From Vibrio sp. Of7-15 (lineage in GTDB: Bacteria > Pseudomonadota > Gammaproteobacteria > Enterobacterales > Vibrionaceae), in the NCBI RefSeq assembly GCF_022347565.1, contig NZ_JAKRGH010000007.1, forward strand, positions 124,001 to 188,000: 64,000 bases of DNA, given 5' to 3'. The notes beneath the pieces are model-generated. The model made no database searches, had not been told where the DNA came from, and was given only the letters and a program-made list of their open reading frames with translations. Below, one piece after another: positions 8,978 through 17,562 of this stretch. How positions within the stretch are numbered: the first letter of the stretch is position 1; each line of letters opens with the position of its first letter. The position numbers and the translations under genes were made by a program.

Positions 8978-9637
8978 CTATGTTTGATGCCATCGATTAG
9001 GGTAGGCGTTGGAATAATCTGGCTCTTCAATAAACTTATCTACTTCTGCATCCCGCTTCAAAGGGCCAACAACGGTTTTGTAAGGTAACACTCCTGCCCA
9101 TACAGGAAGATCCATATCTTGTTTATCATCACTTACTGGGTTGTTACTTATTTTTACTGATGCTTCAGTAAGGGGAATCACCAGCAGCTCTGTTGCGCTT
9201 AACTCTTTTTCATTACCTGGTCGTGCTTGTTTACTTCGCCCTGGTGCAATCTGCTCTAGGAAATGATCCAATAGTAAGGATTTTTCCGTGTTGTTATCCA
9301 CTACGCTAAATTGCCCCAATACAACAGCAGAGCGGTAATGTGCGCTGTGATGAAAAGCGGATCTGGCAAGTACCCAACCATCAAATAATGTGAAAGTCAG
9401 GCAAGTTTCTTCAGCTTGCTTGAGGTTTTTGAGTAAGCGACTGTTTTTTGCTCCATGAATGTAGACGTGGTTATCTATTCGCCATGCCAACATAGGAATG
9501 ACCATTGGAGCCCCATCTTGAAGAATGGCAATGTGAGCAATTTTACTTTCATCAATAATGTCATAAAGGCTCTTTTCATCGAAGCTTGCTTTGTGGCGCG
9601 CCTTCTTAAGTTCTGTTCTTTTTGTTTTTGATAACAT
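8978..9637 (-). CDS. Pyridoxamine 5'-phosphate oxidase-like FMN-binding protein
   Basis: A 219-residue split-barrel flavoprotein of the Pyridox_ox_2/NimA type. Visible features are DEKSLYDIIDESKIAHIAILQDGAPMVIPM near the N terminus, a strand HVYIHGAKNSRLLKNL that in the family contacts the FMN phosphate, and TLFDGWVLARSAFHHSAHYRSAVVLG in the centre. The substrate is unknown; relatives include vitamin B6 oxidases, 5-nitroimidazole reductases and heme-degrading proteins. It is divergent from a MocR-type PLP-dependent regulator with 94 bp between, a common regulator-target arrangement, so it is probably controlled by that regulator and may act in vitamin B6 or amine metabolism (inference). Confidence 0.8.
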   Translation of the reverse strand: MLSKTKRTELKKARHKASFDEKSLYDIIDESKIAHIAILQDGAPMVIPMLAWRIDNHVYIHGAKNSRLLKNLKQAEETCLTFTLFDGWVLARSAFHHSAHYRSAVVLGQFSVVDNNTEKSLLLDHFLEQIAPGRSKQARPGNEKELSATELLVIPLTEASVKISNNPVSDDKQDMDLPVWAGVLPYKTVVGPLKRDAEVDKFIEEPDYSNAYPNRWHQT

Positions 9638-9657
9638 TACACTTCCTCATTTATCTA

Positions 9658-9716
9658 GGCCCTTATTTTTGGGCGTGTTGGTACCTTATTGCTTTTCTGG
9701 TACTTTATTTAGGGCC
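9658..9716. promoter_or_regulatory. Candidate MocR operator: paired direct repeats in the divergent promoter
   Basis: Direct repeats GGTACCTTATT (9680-9690) and GGTACTTTATT (9699-9709) have one mismatch and lie 19 bp apart, about two helical turns. They are flanked by an inverted pair GGCCCT (9658-9663) and AGGGCC (9711-9716). MocR/PdxR regulators are known to bind two direct repeats in the spacer between themselves and a divergent target, so this is a good operator candidate. Confidence 0.5.
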
Positions 9717-9731
9717 AGTTTTGAAAAGTGG

Positions 9732-11186
9732 ATGGATCCAGTAGTGGCTCAAATAGATATAGGTGATTTACAGTTAGACGTTGTTCAAAAGGGCGTAACC
9801 CGACAGCAGGCTCTTTTTAACCTGATTAGAAACAAAATTTTTCGGCGGCTATGGAGCTCAGGAGGGCAATTACCGTCCACAAGGAAGCTAGCGGAAGCGT
9901 TGGGCGTGAGCCGTAATACGGTGATAGGTGCTTATGATCAGTTAGTGGCAGAAGGCTATATAGAAAGCCGTATTGGTGCTGGGTACTACGTTACTGTGAC
10001 AGTACCAGATGATTATGTTCAAACTTGTTTGCCTACTCCTATTGTGGATAGAGATCCTGCTGTTAAGGAGACTTTCAATCGGCCTTTCGCACCTGGTGTA
10101 CCTGATCTACAGCATTTCCCTTATCAAAAATGGCAGCGCTTGCTGTGCCAGCATGTATCTCGTCCTATTCTTGCTGGGCAAAATGATATTCAGGGGTTAT
10201 ACGACTTACGTTGTGCTTTATCTGAGTATCTCGCTTCCAGTCGTTCTGTTGATTGTGACGCATCACGGATCATTATTACTTCTGGTGCCCAGCAGGGGCT
10301 TTTTATTGCCGCTCAGGCGTTATTAACAAAACAAAGTACCATTTTGGTTGAAAATCCTGGCTATAAGCAAATGGAAAAAGTCTTAGCACGTTCGGCTGCT
10401 AAGGTACGGCTGATGTCGGTAGAGCCGGAGCTGGGCCTTGATATTGACAGTATGGTAGAACAGCAGGCAACAGCCATCTACATCACCCCCAGTAATCAAT
10501 ACCCACTTGGAACAACATTAAATACAAGCCAGCGTTTGCAGCTTATTCATTGGGCAAAAGAAAATGAAGGTTGGATCATTGAAGATGATTACGACAGTGA
10601 ATTTCAATTTGCGCACCGTCCATACACATCCTTACAGGGCTTGGCTTCACAGCAGAAAGATCAAGCGAATGTGGTTTATATTGGTACGCTCAGTAAGGTG
10701 ATGCTTCCTTCACTACGGCTTGGTTATATGGTTGTGCCTACCTCACTGGTAGAAGAGTGCCTGCTTATCAAAGACGCCATGAGTGGTGACACACCAATTC
10801 ATACTCAGGCAGCTCTGGCCGATTTTATCTCTGGCGGTGATTTACTTCGGCACATTAGAAAAATGAGGCGTTTATATCAGCAAAAATATCAATGGGTATG
10901 TGAGTGTGTGGAGCGTAACTTAGGAGAGAGCTGGAAAGTGATCAGCCAAGCTGCGGGTTTGCACGTGACGCTTATGAACACTCAAAAAATAGTTGAAACA
11001 GAGTTGGTTGAGCGAGTTGCAGAGAAAGGTGTGACAATAAGGCCATTGAGTCAATATGAATACGCAGAGTCCCCCATACGAGAGTATTCTGCGATTGTTC
11101 TGGGTTTTGGTAATGCTTCTTTAGAGCAAATAGAGCAAGGGGTTGCTGTAATTGCTGAATGTTATGCTCAACTAGAAGCTCGTTGA
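9732..11186 (+). CDS. MocR/PdxR-family transcriptional regulator (GntR HTH + aminotransferase domain)
   Basis: A 484-residue fusion. The N-terminal winged helix (about 20-90) contains QLPSTRKLAEALGVSRNTVIGAYDQLVAEGYIESRIGAGYYV, the GntR consensus. Residues from about 120 onward form a fold-type I aminotransferase domain with SGAQQGLFIAAQALL, EDDYDSEF and TLSKVMLPSLRLGYMV; the lysine in the last motif is the likely PLP Schiff-base residue. Family members sense PLP and control vitamin B6, GABA or taurine genes. The frame is open upstream to 9591, but the ATG at 9732 gives the normal N terminus and avoids overlapping the divergent gene. The 3' end overlaps the convergent exonuclease gene by 19 bp. 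Confidence 0.9.
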   Translation: MDPVVAQIDIGDLQLDVVQKGVTRQQALFNLIRNKIFRRLWSSGGQLPSTRKLAEALGVSRNTVIGAYDQLVAEGYIESRIGAGYYVTVTVPDDYVQTCLPTPIVDRDPAVKETFNRPFAPGVPDLQHFPYQKWQRLLCQHVSRPILAGQNDIQGLYDLRCALSEYLASSRSVDCDASRIIITSGAQQGLFIAAQALLTKQSTILVENPGYKQMEKVLARSAAKVRLMSVEPELGLDIDSMVEQQATAIYITPSNQYPLGTTLNTSQRLQLIHWAKENEGWIIEDDYDSEFQFAHRPYTSLQGLASQQKDQANVVYIGTLSKVMLPSLRLGYMVVPTSLVEECLLIKDAMSGDTPIHTQAALADFISGGDLLRHIRKMRRLYQQKYQWVCECVERNLGESWKVISQAAGLHVTLMNTQKIVETELVERVAEKGVTIRPLSQYEYAESPIREYSAIVLGFGNASLEQIEQGVAVIAECYAQLEAR

Positions 11187-11794
11187 AGGAAATGAGACAC
11201 GGTGGCTTTGGGCTGTTTAGAAATTTTTTGCATGAGTGAAAAAGAAGGTGCAGAGATCCGGTATTGATTATCGATATCTTGCAACATAAGTAGCCAGAGC
11301 TTGGCGGTCATCTCTGAATCGGCTAAAGCGCGGTGAAATACTCCATCATGGGGGATGTTTTTGTACTCAACCAGCCCACCAAGTTTGTGGTTTGGCGCTT
11401 CTTGATACAACCGACGAGCAATAAGCATGGAGCAAGCAAAGTCCCCAGTGTAAGAGTGTTGGATTTGATCTAATTCTGCATCTAAAAAACGTTTGTCAAA
11501 GGAAGCGTTGTGGGCTACTAAATTATGCCCTTGAATAAACTCAGCAAACTGGCCCATGACTTCGGAGCTGGGTGGTGCTGTTTTTAGCATTTGGTTGGTG
11601 ATGCCTGTGTAGCTTTCAATAAAACCACTGACACGAAATCCCGGGTTCATAAGTTGTTGAAAGCGATCAACCACTCTTCCTTTTTCAAGTAACACAGCAC
11701 CAATTTCAATAGCACGATCACCTTGAGTAGGAGAAAGACCTGTTGTTTCAAAGTCGAGTACAACGACAGTGCTTGCTATTGAAGATGAATTCAT
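11168..11794 (-). CDS. DnaQ-like 3'-5' exonuclease
   Basis: A 208-residue DEDD-family exonuclease, similar to the polymerase III epsilon proofreading domain but a separate protein. Exo I motif VVLDFETTGLSP supplies the D and E metal ligands near residues 13-16. Exo II is in HNLVAHNASFDKRFLD (H-N-A-S-F-D, about 95-105). Exo III is HRALADSEMTAKLW (H and D, about 160-170), the DEDDh arrangement. It probably degrades single-stranded DNA or RNA ends. It stands alone, convergent with the MocR gene and separated from the tRNA operon by a terminator. Its exact cellular role is unknown. Confidence 0.85.
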   Translation of the reverse strand: MNSSSIASTVVVLDFETTGLSPTQGDRAIEIGAVLLEKGRVVDRFQQLMNPGFRVSGFIESYTGITNQMLKTAPPSSEVMGQFAEFIQGHNLVAHNASFDKRFLDAELDQIQHSYTGDFACSMLIARRLYQEAPNHKLGGLVEYKNIPHDGVFHRALADSEMTAKLWLLMLQDIDNQYRISAPSFSLMQKISKQPKATVSHFLQRASS

Positions 11795-11837
11795 AATAAG
11801 AGCCTAATTGGGAATGTAGGTGTAAATATGCAGATAC

Positions 11838-11869
11838 AAAAAAGCCCCGTCAAATGACGAGGCTTTTTT
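11838..11869 (-). terminator. Terminator of the tRNA operon (possibly bidirectional)
   Basis: On the minus strand, GCCTCGTCA and TGACGGGGC arms with an ATT loop are followed by TTTTTT, directly after the last tRNA. The plus strand also has a T-run after the stem. Confidence 0.85.
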
Positions 11870-11872
11870 ATG

Positions 11873-11948
11873 TGGCTCCCTGTGCTGGACTTGAACCAGC
11901 GACATACGGATTAACAGTCCGCCGTTCTACCGACTGAACTAACAGGGA
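11873..11948 (-). tRNA. tRNA-Asn (GTT)
   Basis: A 76-nt cloverleaf including an encoded CCA end. The acceptor stem is TCCCTGT/ACAGGGA, the D-loop has AGTCGGTA, the anticodon loop is CTGTTAA, and the T-arm has GGTTCAAGTCC. It is the last gene of a three-tRNA transcript. Confidence 0.97.
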
Positions 11949-11954
11949 ATTGTA

Positions 11955-12030
11955 TGGTGCCTCGAGGCGGAATCGAACCACCGACACGAGGATTTTCAAT
12001 CCTCTGCTCTACCGACTGAGCTATCGAGGC
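11955..12030 (-). tRNA. tRNA-Phe (GAA)
   Basis: A 76-nt cloverleaf with encoded CCA. The acceptor stem is GCCTCGA/TCGAGGC, the anticodon loop TTGAAAA contains GAA, and the T-arm is GGTTCGATTCC. It lies 6 bp from tRNA-Asn. Confidence 0.97.
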
Positions 12031-12068
12031 ACTGTTGCTTTATTTAGCACTAAAGCAAAGTGCGAATA

Positions 12069-12159
12069 TGGCGGAGAGATAGGGATTTGAACCCTAGATA
12101 CGCTACAAACGTATGCCGGTTTTCAAGACCGGTGCTTTCGACCACTCAGCCATCTCTCC
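12069..12159 (-). tRNA. tRNA-Ser (TGA)
   Basis: A 91-nt class II tRNA with a long variable arm. The acceptor stem is GGAGAGA/TCTCTCC, the anticodon loop CTTGAAA contains TGA, and CCA is encoded. It is first in the operon, 10-15 bp after the expected transcription start. Confidence 0.97.
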
Positions 12160-12171
12160 GTAGTGCGGCGA

Positions 12172-12200
12172 ATATTACGAGATACATTTGGAGCTGTAAA
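12172..12200 (-). promoter_or_regulatory. Strong sigma-70 promoter of the tRNA operon
   Basis: On the minus strand, TTTACA (plus 12195-12200), exactly 17 bp, then TAATAT (12172-12177). A GC-rich discriminator (TCGCCGCAC) follows, typical of stringently controlled stable-RNA promoters. The expected start is near 12165, just before tRNA-Ser. Confidence 0.75.
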
Positions 12201-12654
12201 GGGCTTTTTTGAATAAAAAAACTGTTTGGACGATATGTGAACACTTGTTCAGTATTTATCATCAAGTTATCAGGCCGTGTTATTTAATTGTTTGAATCAA
12301 ATTCAATAGGACAAAATTTGGAGTAACAAGCAAAATGTTGCAGGAGAAAAGCGGTTCTCTTTAAAGTCTCTTCATTGTTATAGAGTTACCTTAGGTGAAT
12401 TTTATGGTCCTTTTCTTACAATTCTATTAGATGCTATAAGAAGGAGCGAGGCCTAGTTTTTATGTATGAAGAGGTGAGCTAAAGAGAATGGTGGTCTATT
12501 TTTAACCATCGTTTGGGGTGTTTTAGGGGAGAAAGGAGCAACATTCGTATTGCTGATTTACTAAATTTGAAAAAAAATTCGCCTTTTAGCACTATTTTGG
12601 CTTTTTTCTCACCGATTGAGAAAGATAAAGCTACAATACTAATTGATTTTAAGC
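12201..12654. other. Intergenic stretch between the tRNA operon and the EF-G leader
   Basis: About 450 bp with no convincing coding frame or RNA fold. It is AT-rich with several poly-A/T runs. I see nothing I can name. Confidence 0.4.
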
Positions 12655-12660
12655 GATAAT
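12655..12660 (+). promoter_or_regulatory. Candidate -10 element for the EF-G leader transcript
   Basis: GATAAT followed by a CCGCCGCC discriminator, the pattern of growth-rate-regulated promoters. The -35 is poor (TACAAT at 12632-12637, 17-bp spacer). The start would be near 12667, just before the first leader hairpin. Confidence 0.4.
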
Positions 12661-12666
12661 CCGCCG

Positions 12667-12994
12667 CCTAGAATAAAGAGCGATTAAACCCGTAGTGCGA
12701 GACACTATGAGATGTGGTTTATAGCTAGCTGAATTCCTCCCCAAACCAGATGACTGAATGTCTACATGGGAAATCAGCTTCTATACTCTAGATGCTGTCT
12801 TACTCATAGAGTAGGCCAGTAGTGGTTTGGTGGAAAAATTGACTACAAGTCAAAAAGTGAGGCGAGTAAGCAATTCAATATTAACTGAATTGTAAAAAAA
12901 TATTTTTATTTTGCTGTGTGCTGTTTAATGTCAGTAGTGGTACACTCGCCTTGCATACTCATTTGCATTTGAATTATTTAAACAGAGTAAAACG
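12667..12994 (+). ncRNA. Putative structured leader RNA upstream of EF-G
   Basis: Four clean stems lie in order. Hairpin 1: TAAACC (12685-12690) with GGTTTA (12716-12721), enclosing GTAGTG/CACTAT. Hairpin 2: CCAAACCA (12741-12748) with TGGTTTGG (12823-12830), enclosing ACTG/CAGT and TACTCTA (12784-12790) with TAGAGTA (12807-12813). Then TTGAC/GTCAA (12839-12853). Then CAATTCA/TGAATTG (12871-12892) followed by an A/T run, a weak terminator-like element. It could be a cis-regulatory leader or a short separate sRNA. It does not match any RNA family I recognise. Confidence 0.4.
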
Positions 12995-15082
12995 ATGACT
13001 GATTTATCTAAATACAGAAATATTGGTATTTTCGCGCACGTTGATGCGGGTAAAACTACCACAACTGAGCGTATCCTAAAGCTAACTGGCCAAATCCATA
13101 AGACTGGTGAAGTACATGATGGTGAGTCTACTACTGACTTCATGGAACAGGAAGCTGAGCGCGGTATTACTATCCAGTCAGCAGCTGTAAGTTGTTTCTG
13201 GAACAATCATCGTTTCAACGTTATCGATACTCCTGGACACGTTGACTTCACAGTTGAAGTTTACCGTTCTCTTAAAGTTCTTGATGGTGGTATCGGTGTA
13301 TTCTGTGGTTCTGGTGGTGTTGAGCCTCAGTCTGAGACTAACTGGCGTTACGCGAACGAATCAGAAGTATCTCGTCTGATCTTCGTTAACAAACTAGACC
13401 GTATGGGTGCTAACTTCTACAACGTTGTTGACCAAGTTAAAAACGTTCTAGGTGCTACTCCTCTAATCATGGTTCTACCTATCGGTATCGAAGATGATTT
13501 CGTAGGTGTTGTAGACCTACTAAGCAAAAAAGCTTACGTATGGGATGATTCTGGTCTTCCAGAAAACTACGAAATCCAAGATATCCCTGCGGATATGGTT
13601 GATGACGTTGAAGCTTACCGTGAAGAGCTAATCGAAACTGCTGTTGAGCAAGACGATGACCTAATGGAAGCGTACATGGAAGGTGAAGAGCCTTCAATTG
13701 AAGACCTTAAGCGTTGTATCCGTAAAGGTACTCGTGACCTAGCGTTCTTCCCTACGTTCTGTGGTTCTGCATTTAAGAACAAAGGTGTTCAACTTGTACT
13801 AGACGCAGTTGTAGACTACCTACCTTCTCCAACAGAAGTTGATCCACAGCCTCTAACAGATAAAGAAACTGGTGAGCCAACTGGTGAAGTTGCTACAGTA
13901 TCTGCTGATGAGCCACTACGTGCTCTTGCGTTCAAAATCATGGACGACCGTTTCGGTGCACTAACGTTCATCCGTATCTACTCTGGTGTATTGAAGAAAG
14001 GTGATACAGTTCTTAACTCTGCTACAGGTAAAACTGAGCGTATCGGCCGTATGGTTGAGATGCAAGCAGATGAGCGTAACGAACTAACTTCTGCACAAGC
14101 TGGTGACATCATCGCTGTTGTAGGTATGAAGAACGTTCAAACTGGTCACACTCTATGTGATGTTAAGCACGAGTGTACTCTTGAGCCAATGATCTTCCCA
14201 GAACCAGTAATCTCTATTGCTGTTACACCTAAAGATAAAGGTGGTTCTGAGAAAATGGGTATCGCGATCGGTAAAATGGTTGCAGAAGATCCATCTTTCC
14301 AAGTTGAGACTGACGAAGATTCAGGCGAAACTATCCTTAAGGGTATGGGTGAACTTCACCTAGACATCAAAGTTGATATCCTTAAGCGTACATACGGTGT
14401 AGACCTAATCGTTGGTCAACCACAAGTTGCTTACCGTGAAACTATCACTCAACCTGTTGAAGATAGCTACACGCATAAGAAACAGTCTGGTGGTTCTGGT
14501 CAGTTCGGTAAGATCGACTACCGTATCAAGCCAGGCGAGCCTAACTCTGGTTTCACGTTCTCATCTTCTGTTGTTGGTGGTAACGTACCTAAAGAATTCT
14601 GGCCTGCAATCGAGAAAGGTTTTGCTGGCATGATGGAGCAAGGTGTTCTAGCTGGTTTCCCTGTTCTTGACGTTGAAATCGAACTATTCGACGGTGGCTT
14701 CCACGCAGTGGATTCATCTGCAGTAGCATTCGAAATCGCAGCGAAAGGTGCATTCCGTCAGTCTATGCCTAAAGCTGGTGCTCAACTTCTTGAGCCAATC
14801 ATGCACGTTGACGTGTTCACTCCAGAAGATCACGTTGGTGACGTAATCGGTGACCTTAACCGTCGTCGTGGTATGATCAAAGACCAACAAGCTGGTACTA
14901 CTGGCGTTCGTATCAAAGCTGACGTTCCTCTATCAGAAATGTTCGGTTACATCGGTACACTACGTACAATGACTTCTGGTCGTGGTCAGTTCTCTATGGA
15001 GTTCTCACACTACGCAGCATGTCCAATGAACGTTGCTGAAGAAGTAATCGCTAAAGTTAAAGAAGAAAAAGAAAGCAAGTAA
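12995..15082 (+). CDS. fusA: Elongation factor G (stand-alone copy)
   Basis: A 695-residue translational GTPase that drives translocation and, with ribosome recycling factor, subunit splitting. G1 is [13 protein letters not shown] (about 15-27), G2 is [10 protein letters not shown]3 is DTPGHVDF, G4 is NKLDRMG. Domains II-V follow, including the domain IV region [10 protein letters not shown] and the terminal MSFG-like [13 protein letters not shown]. There is no rpsL, rpsG or tuf gene alongside, so it is not the str-operon copy; Vibrionaceae often carry such a second EF-G. Codon choice is strongly biased (CGT, GGT, GCT, CTA), indicating high expression. A long structured leader precedes it and a strong terminator follows. 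Confidence 0.95.
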   Translation: MTDLSKYRNIGIFAHVDAGKTTTTERILKLTGQIHKTGEVHDGESTTDFMEQEAERGITIQSAAVSCFWNNHRFNVIDTPGHVDFTVEVYRSLKVLDGGIGVFCGSGGVEPQSETNWRYANESEVSRLIFVNKLDRMGANFYNVVDQVKNVLGATPLIMVLPIGIEDDFVGVVDLLSKKAYVWDDSGLPENYEIQDIPADMVDDVEAYREELIETAVEQDDDLMEAYMEGEEPSIEDLKRCIRKGTRDLAFFPTFCGSAFKNKGVQLVLDAVVDYLPSPTEVDPQPLTDKETGEPTGEVATVSADEPLRALAFKIMDDRFGALTFIRIYSGVLKKGDTVLNSATGKTERIGRMVEMQADERNELTSAQAGDIIAVVGMKNVQTGHTLCDVKHECTLEPMIFPEPVISIAVTPKDKGGSEKMGIAIGKMVAEDPSFQVETDEDSGETILKGMGELHLDIKVDILKRTYGVDLIVGQPQVAYRETITQPVEDSYTHKKQSGGSGQFGKIDYRIKPGEPNSGFTFSSSVVGGNVPKEFWPAIEKGFAGMMEQGVLAGFPVLDVEIELFDGGFHAVDSSAVAFEIAAKGAFRQSMPKAGAQLLEPIMHVDVFTPEDHVGDVIGDLNRRRGMIKDQQAGTTGVRIKADVPLSEMFGYIGTLRTMTSGRGQFSMEFSHYAACPMNVAEEVIAKVKEEKESK

Positions 15083-15105
15083 TTTCTTAATCACCTTTGA
15101 TTGAT

Positions 15106-15142
15106 AAAAGCCCCGATAGTGAAAGCTATCGGGGCTTTTTTA
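15106..15142 (+). terminator. Intrinsic terminator of the EF-G gene
   Basis: AAAGCCCCGATAG and CTATCGGGGCTTTT arms with a TGAAAG loop and a T-run, a very strong hairpin. The plus-sense A-run before it may also stop the convergent gene. Confidence 0.9.
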
Positions 15143-15180
15143 TGTTGGAAGTTTTTTGAGAATAAAAAGAGGAGTGTTTG

Positions 15181-15957
15181 TTAATCTTCCAAAATCGCTA
15201 CAGCTCTCGTCCAGCCAGCAGAAGCGCCTCGAATTTTTACGGGGAAGCAAGAGATGGTGAATCCAGTTGCGGGTAGTGCTTCTAAGTTATGTAGCTTTTC
15301 AAGGTGGCAGTATTCCATTTCTAGGCCTGCTTTATGCCCCTCCCAAATGAGTGAGGCGTCTTGGGTTTCTGCGTATTTTTGGGCAGTATGCACAAAAGGG
15401 GCATCCCAGCTCCAAGCATCCGTACCTGTTAATTTGATTCCTCGCTCTAACAAGTACAGGGTTGCTTCTAAGCCCATGCCACACCCAGATGCTACGTAGT
15501 CGTCGTGACCATAACGGCTGCCAGCACGTGTATTTACGATAACAATATCCAGTGGTTGCAATTCGTGGCCAATTCTAGCGAGTTCTTGTTCTACATCGTT
15601 TGCTGTCACGATATAACCATCTTCAAAGTGGCGGAAATCGAGTTTTACTCCTCGCTGAAAGCACCATTCTAGTGGCACTTCATCGATTGTGATGGCGCGT
15701 TGGCCTTGATTCATGGTGGAATGGAAGTGGTAAGGTGCATCTAAGTGGGTGCCGTTATGAGTAATAAGTTCGACTTTTTCTATGGCCCAAGCTTCCCCGT
15801 CCGGTAAGTCATCTTTTTGTAGGCCAGGGAAAAAGGGTTCAATCTGCGAAAAGGTCTGCTGGTGATTTAAATATTCTATTTTAGGGCGGTATCCAGGAGG
15901 ATCAGAGATTACATCGTTTTCTAAATAGATGGATAAGTCGATGATCTTTCGTGACAA
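15181..15957 (-). CDS. Cyclase-family metal-dependent hydrolase (kynurenine formamidase-like)
   Basis: A 258-residue protein of the cyclase/KynB superfamily. The signature H-N-G-T-H-L-D-A-P-Y-H (about residues 87-97) supplies histidine and aspartate metal ligands, and GTDAWSWDAPF with later EGHKAGLEMEY complete the site. Family members hydrolyse N-formylkynurenine, isatin or similar amides and lactams with Zn or Mn. It is monocistronic here with no tryptophan-degradation genes nearby, so the substrate is unknown. The reading frame is intact and of normal length. Confidence 0.8.
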   Translation of the reverse strand: MSRKIIDLSIYLENDVISDPPGYRPKIEYLNHQQTFSQIEPFFPGLQKDDLPDGEAWAIEKVELITHNGTHLDAPYHFHSTMNQGQRAITIDEVPLEWCFQRGVKLDFRHFEDGYIVTANDVEQELARIGHELQPLDIVIVNTRAGSRYGHDDYVASGCGMGLEATLYLLERGIKLTGTDAWSWDAPFVHTAQKYAETQDASLIWEGHKAGLEMEYCHLEKLHNLEALPATGFTISCFPVKIRGASAGWTRAVAILED

Positions 15958-16117
15958 AGCGATATCCTAGTTATTATTGAGTATTGTGTACTTTACTTAA
16001 TAGCACACCCATTCACAATCTGCACCTGTCTGTAATAACTTTAATATTTTTTGGTATGAGCACCCCTTTTGTTTTCTCATGGTAGACTACACTCTCGGTT
16101 AATTTTGTGAGTGAGTC

Positions 16118-16915
16118 ATGTCCAATCCATTATTATTTCATAAAACGTACCTCCACCCTGATAGTCAGGATTGGGTCGTATTTGTGCATGGTGCTGGTGG
16201 AAGTTCATCAATCTGGTTTAAACAAATTAAGGCGTATAAAAAGCATTTTAATCTTTTACTTTTGGATTTAAGAGGACATGGTAAATCGAACCAAGTACTT
16301 AAAGAGATTTTGTCTAACCCTTATACTTTTAAAGTTGTGACAACGGATATATTAAAAGTCTTGGATCATTTGAAGATTCAATCGGCTCATTTTGTCGGGA
16401 TCTCTCTTGGTACTATTTTGATTCGTAATTTAGCTGAATTGGCACCAGAGCGTGTTAAATCCATGGTATTGGGTGGTGCTGTTACTCGGCTGGATGTTCG
16501 CTCTCAGGTTCTTGTGAAGCTTGGAGATTGGTGTAAGCACATTATTCCTTATATGTGGCTATACCGATTGTTTGCTTACATCATGATGCCAAAAAAAGCA
16601 CAGCGCGAATCCCGTCACCTTTTTATTCGTGAAGCCAAAAAGCTATGTCAGAAAGAGTTCAAGCGCTGGTTTAAATTGGCTGCTGACGTTAATCCGTTGA
16701 TGAAGTACTTTAAAGAGCGTGAAGTCTCAATTCCTACTTTGTATCTGATGGGTGAAAATGACTATATGTTCATAAAGCCTGTTAAAGATATGGTGGCATT
16801 ACATCAGAAAAGTTATTTAACGGAATTTCGAGATTGTGGGCATGTGTGCAATGTTGAAAAACCAGATGAATTTAATCATCACTCCATTGAATTTATTAAG
16901 CAACATCGTGATTGA
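16118..16915 (+). CDS. Alpha/beta hydrolase
   Basis: A 265-residue alpha/beta hydrolase fold protein. The oxyanion loop is VFVHGAGGSSSIW (HG near residue 25), the nucleophile elbow is VGISLGT (Ser about residue 95), the acid is in LMGENDYMF (about 213) and the catalytic His in DCGHVCNVEKPDEF (about 243). A cap insertion of about 70 residues separates the Ser and Asp parts. It has no signal peptide, so it is probably a cytoplasmic esterase or lipase. The substrate cannot be given. It precedes the DUF2058 gene by 64 bp in the same direction. Confidence 0.85.
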   Translation: MSNPLLFHKTYLHPDSQDWVVFVHGAGGSSSIWFKQIKAYKKHFNLLLLDLRGHGKSNQVLKEILSNPYTFKVVTTDILKVLDHLKIQSAHFVGISLGTILIRNLAELAPERVKSMVLGGAVTRLDVRSQVLVKLGDWCKHIIPYMWLYRLFAYIMMPKKAQRESRHLFIREAKKLCQKEFKRWFKLAADVNPLMKYFKEREVSIPTLYLMGENDYMFIKPVKDMVALHQKSYLTEFRDCGHVCNVEKPDEFNHHSIEFIKQHRD

Positions 16916-16979
16916 ATGGATGCTGTGATAATATTAGCGTTAAGAAACATAGTAGATAGCTGCTCATCACGGAGTAAAA

Positions 16980-17501
16980 ATGGCAAAGTTAAGCTTACAA
17001 GAGCAAATGCTCAAAGCAGGTTTAGTAAATCAGAAGAAGTTAAAAAAAGCGGCAAAAGGTTCTAAGAAATCAAGAACACAAGCTAAAGAAGCAAAGGCGG
17101 CGGTTGAAGCTAATCGCGCTGCACAATTAGAGCGAGATCAAGAGCTTAACCGTAAGCGTGATGAAGAAGCTCAACAGAAAGCACTGGCTTCACAAGTTAA
17201 GCAGCTGATTGAGATGAATATTGTTGACCGTAAAGATGGTGAAATCGGTTATAACTTTACCGATGGTTCACTGGTTAAGAAAATTTACGTAGATAAGCAG
17301 TTACAAGATCAATTGGTAAACGGGCGTTTGGCTATTGTTCGTGTCGGTGAAGGCTACGAGCTTATTCCTGCTGTGGTGGCGGATAAAATTGCTCAACGTG
17401 ATGAGTCAGTGATTGTTATGAATAACGATGTGGCTGAAACTGAAATCGATGAAGATGATCCATACGCAGACTTCCAGATCCCTGATGATCTGATGTGGTA
17501 A
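16980..17501 (+). CDS. DUF2058 family protein (YaiL-like)
   Basis: A 173-residue protein with a strongly basic, helical N-terminal half (KKLKKAAKGSKKSRTQAKEAK, then a charged coiled-coil-like stretch to about residue 70) and a small alpha/beta domain (about 75-150) containing YNFTDGSLVKKIYVDKQLQDQLVNGRLAIVRVGEGYELIP. This is the DUF2058/YaiL pattern, sometimes labelled nucleoprotein/polynucleotide-associated. The acidic tail ends in DDPYADFQIPDDLMW. The function is unknown; the basic region suggests nucleic acid binding (inference). GGAG precedes the ATG with a 6-nt spacer. Confidence 0.85.
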   Translation: MAKLSLQEQMLKAGLVNQKKLKKAAKGSKKSRTQAKEAKAAVEANRAAQLERDQELNRKRDEEAQQKALASQVKQLIEMNIVDRKDGEIGYNFTDGSLVKKIYVDKQLQDQLVNGRLAIVRVGEGYELIPAVVADKIAQRDESVIVMNNDVAETEIDEDDPYADFQIPDDLMW

Positions 17502-17527
17502 GTGCTTCATAGCCTTATAGTATAATG

Positions 17528-17562
17528 AAAAGCTGCTCTATTTTTTGTGTATAGGCAGCTTT
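17528..17562. terminator. Bidirectional terminator between DUF2058 and nuoN
   Basis: AAAAGCTGC (17528-17536) pairs with GCAGCTTT (17555-17562), with TAT/ATA inner pairing. The hairpin directly abuts the nuoN stop codon and serves the convergent ends of both transcription units. Confidence 0.7.

Noticed and set aside
12201..12654. 6S RNA, Qrr or Spot 42 type small RNA upstream of EF-G
   Set aside because: None of the conserved cores of these RNAs is present; the structured part further down (12667 on) is reported as an unknown leader instead.
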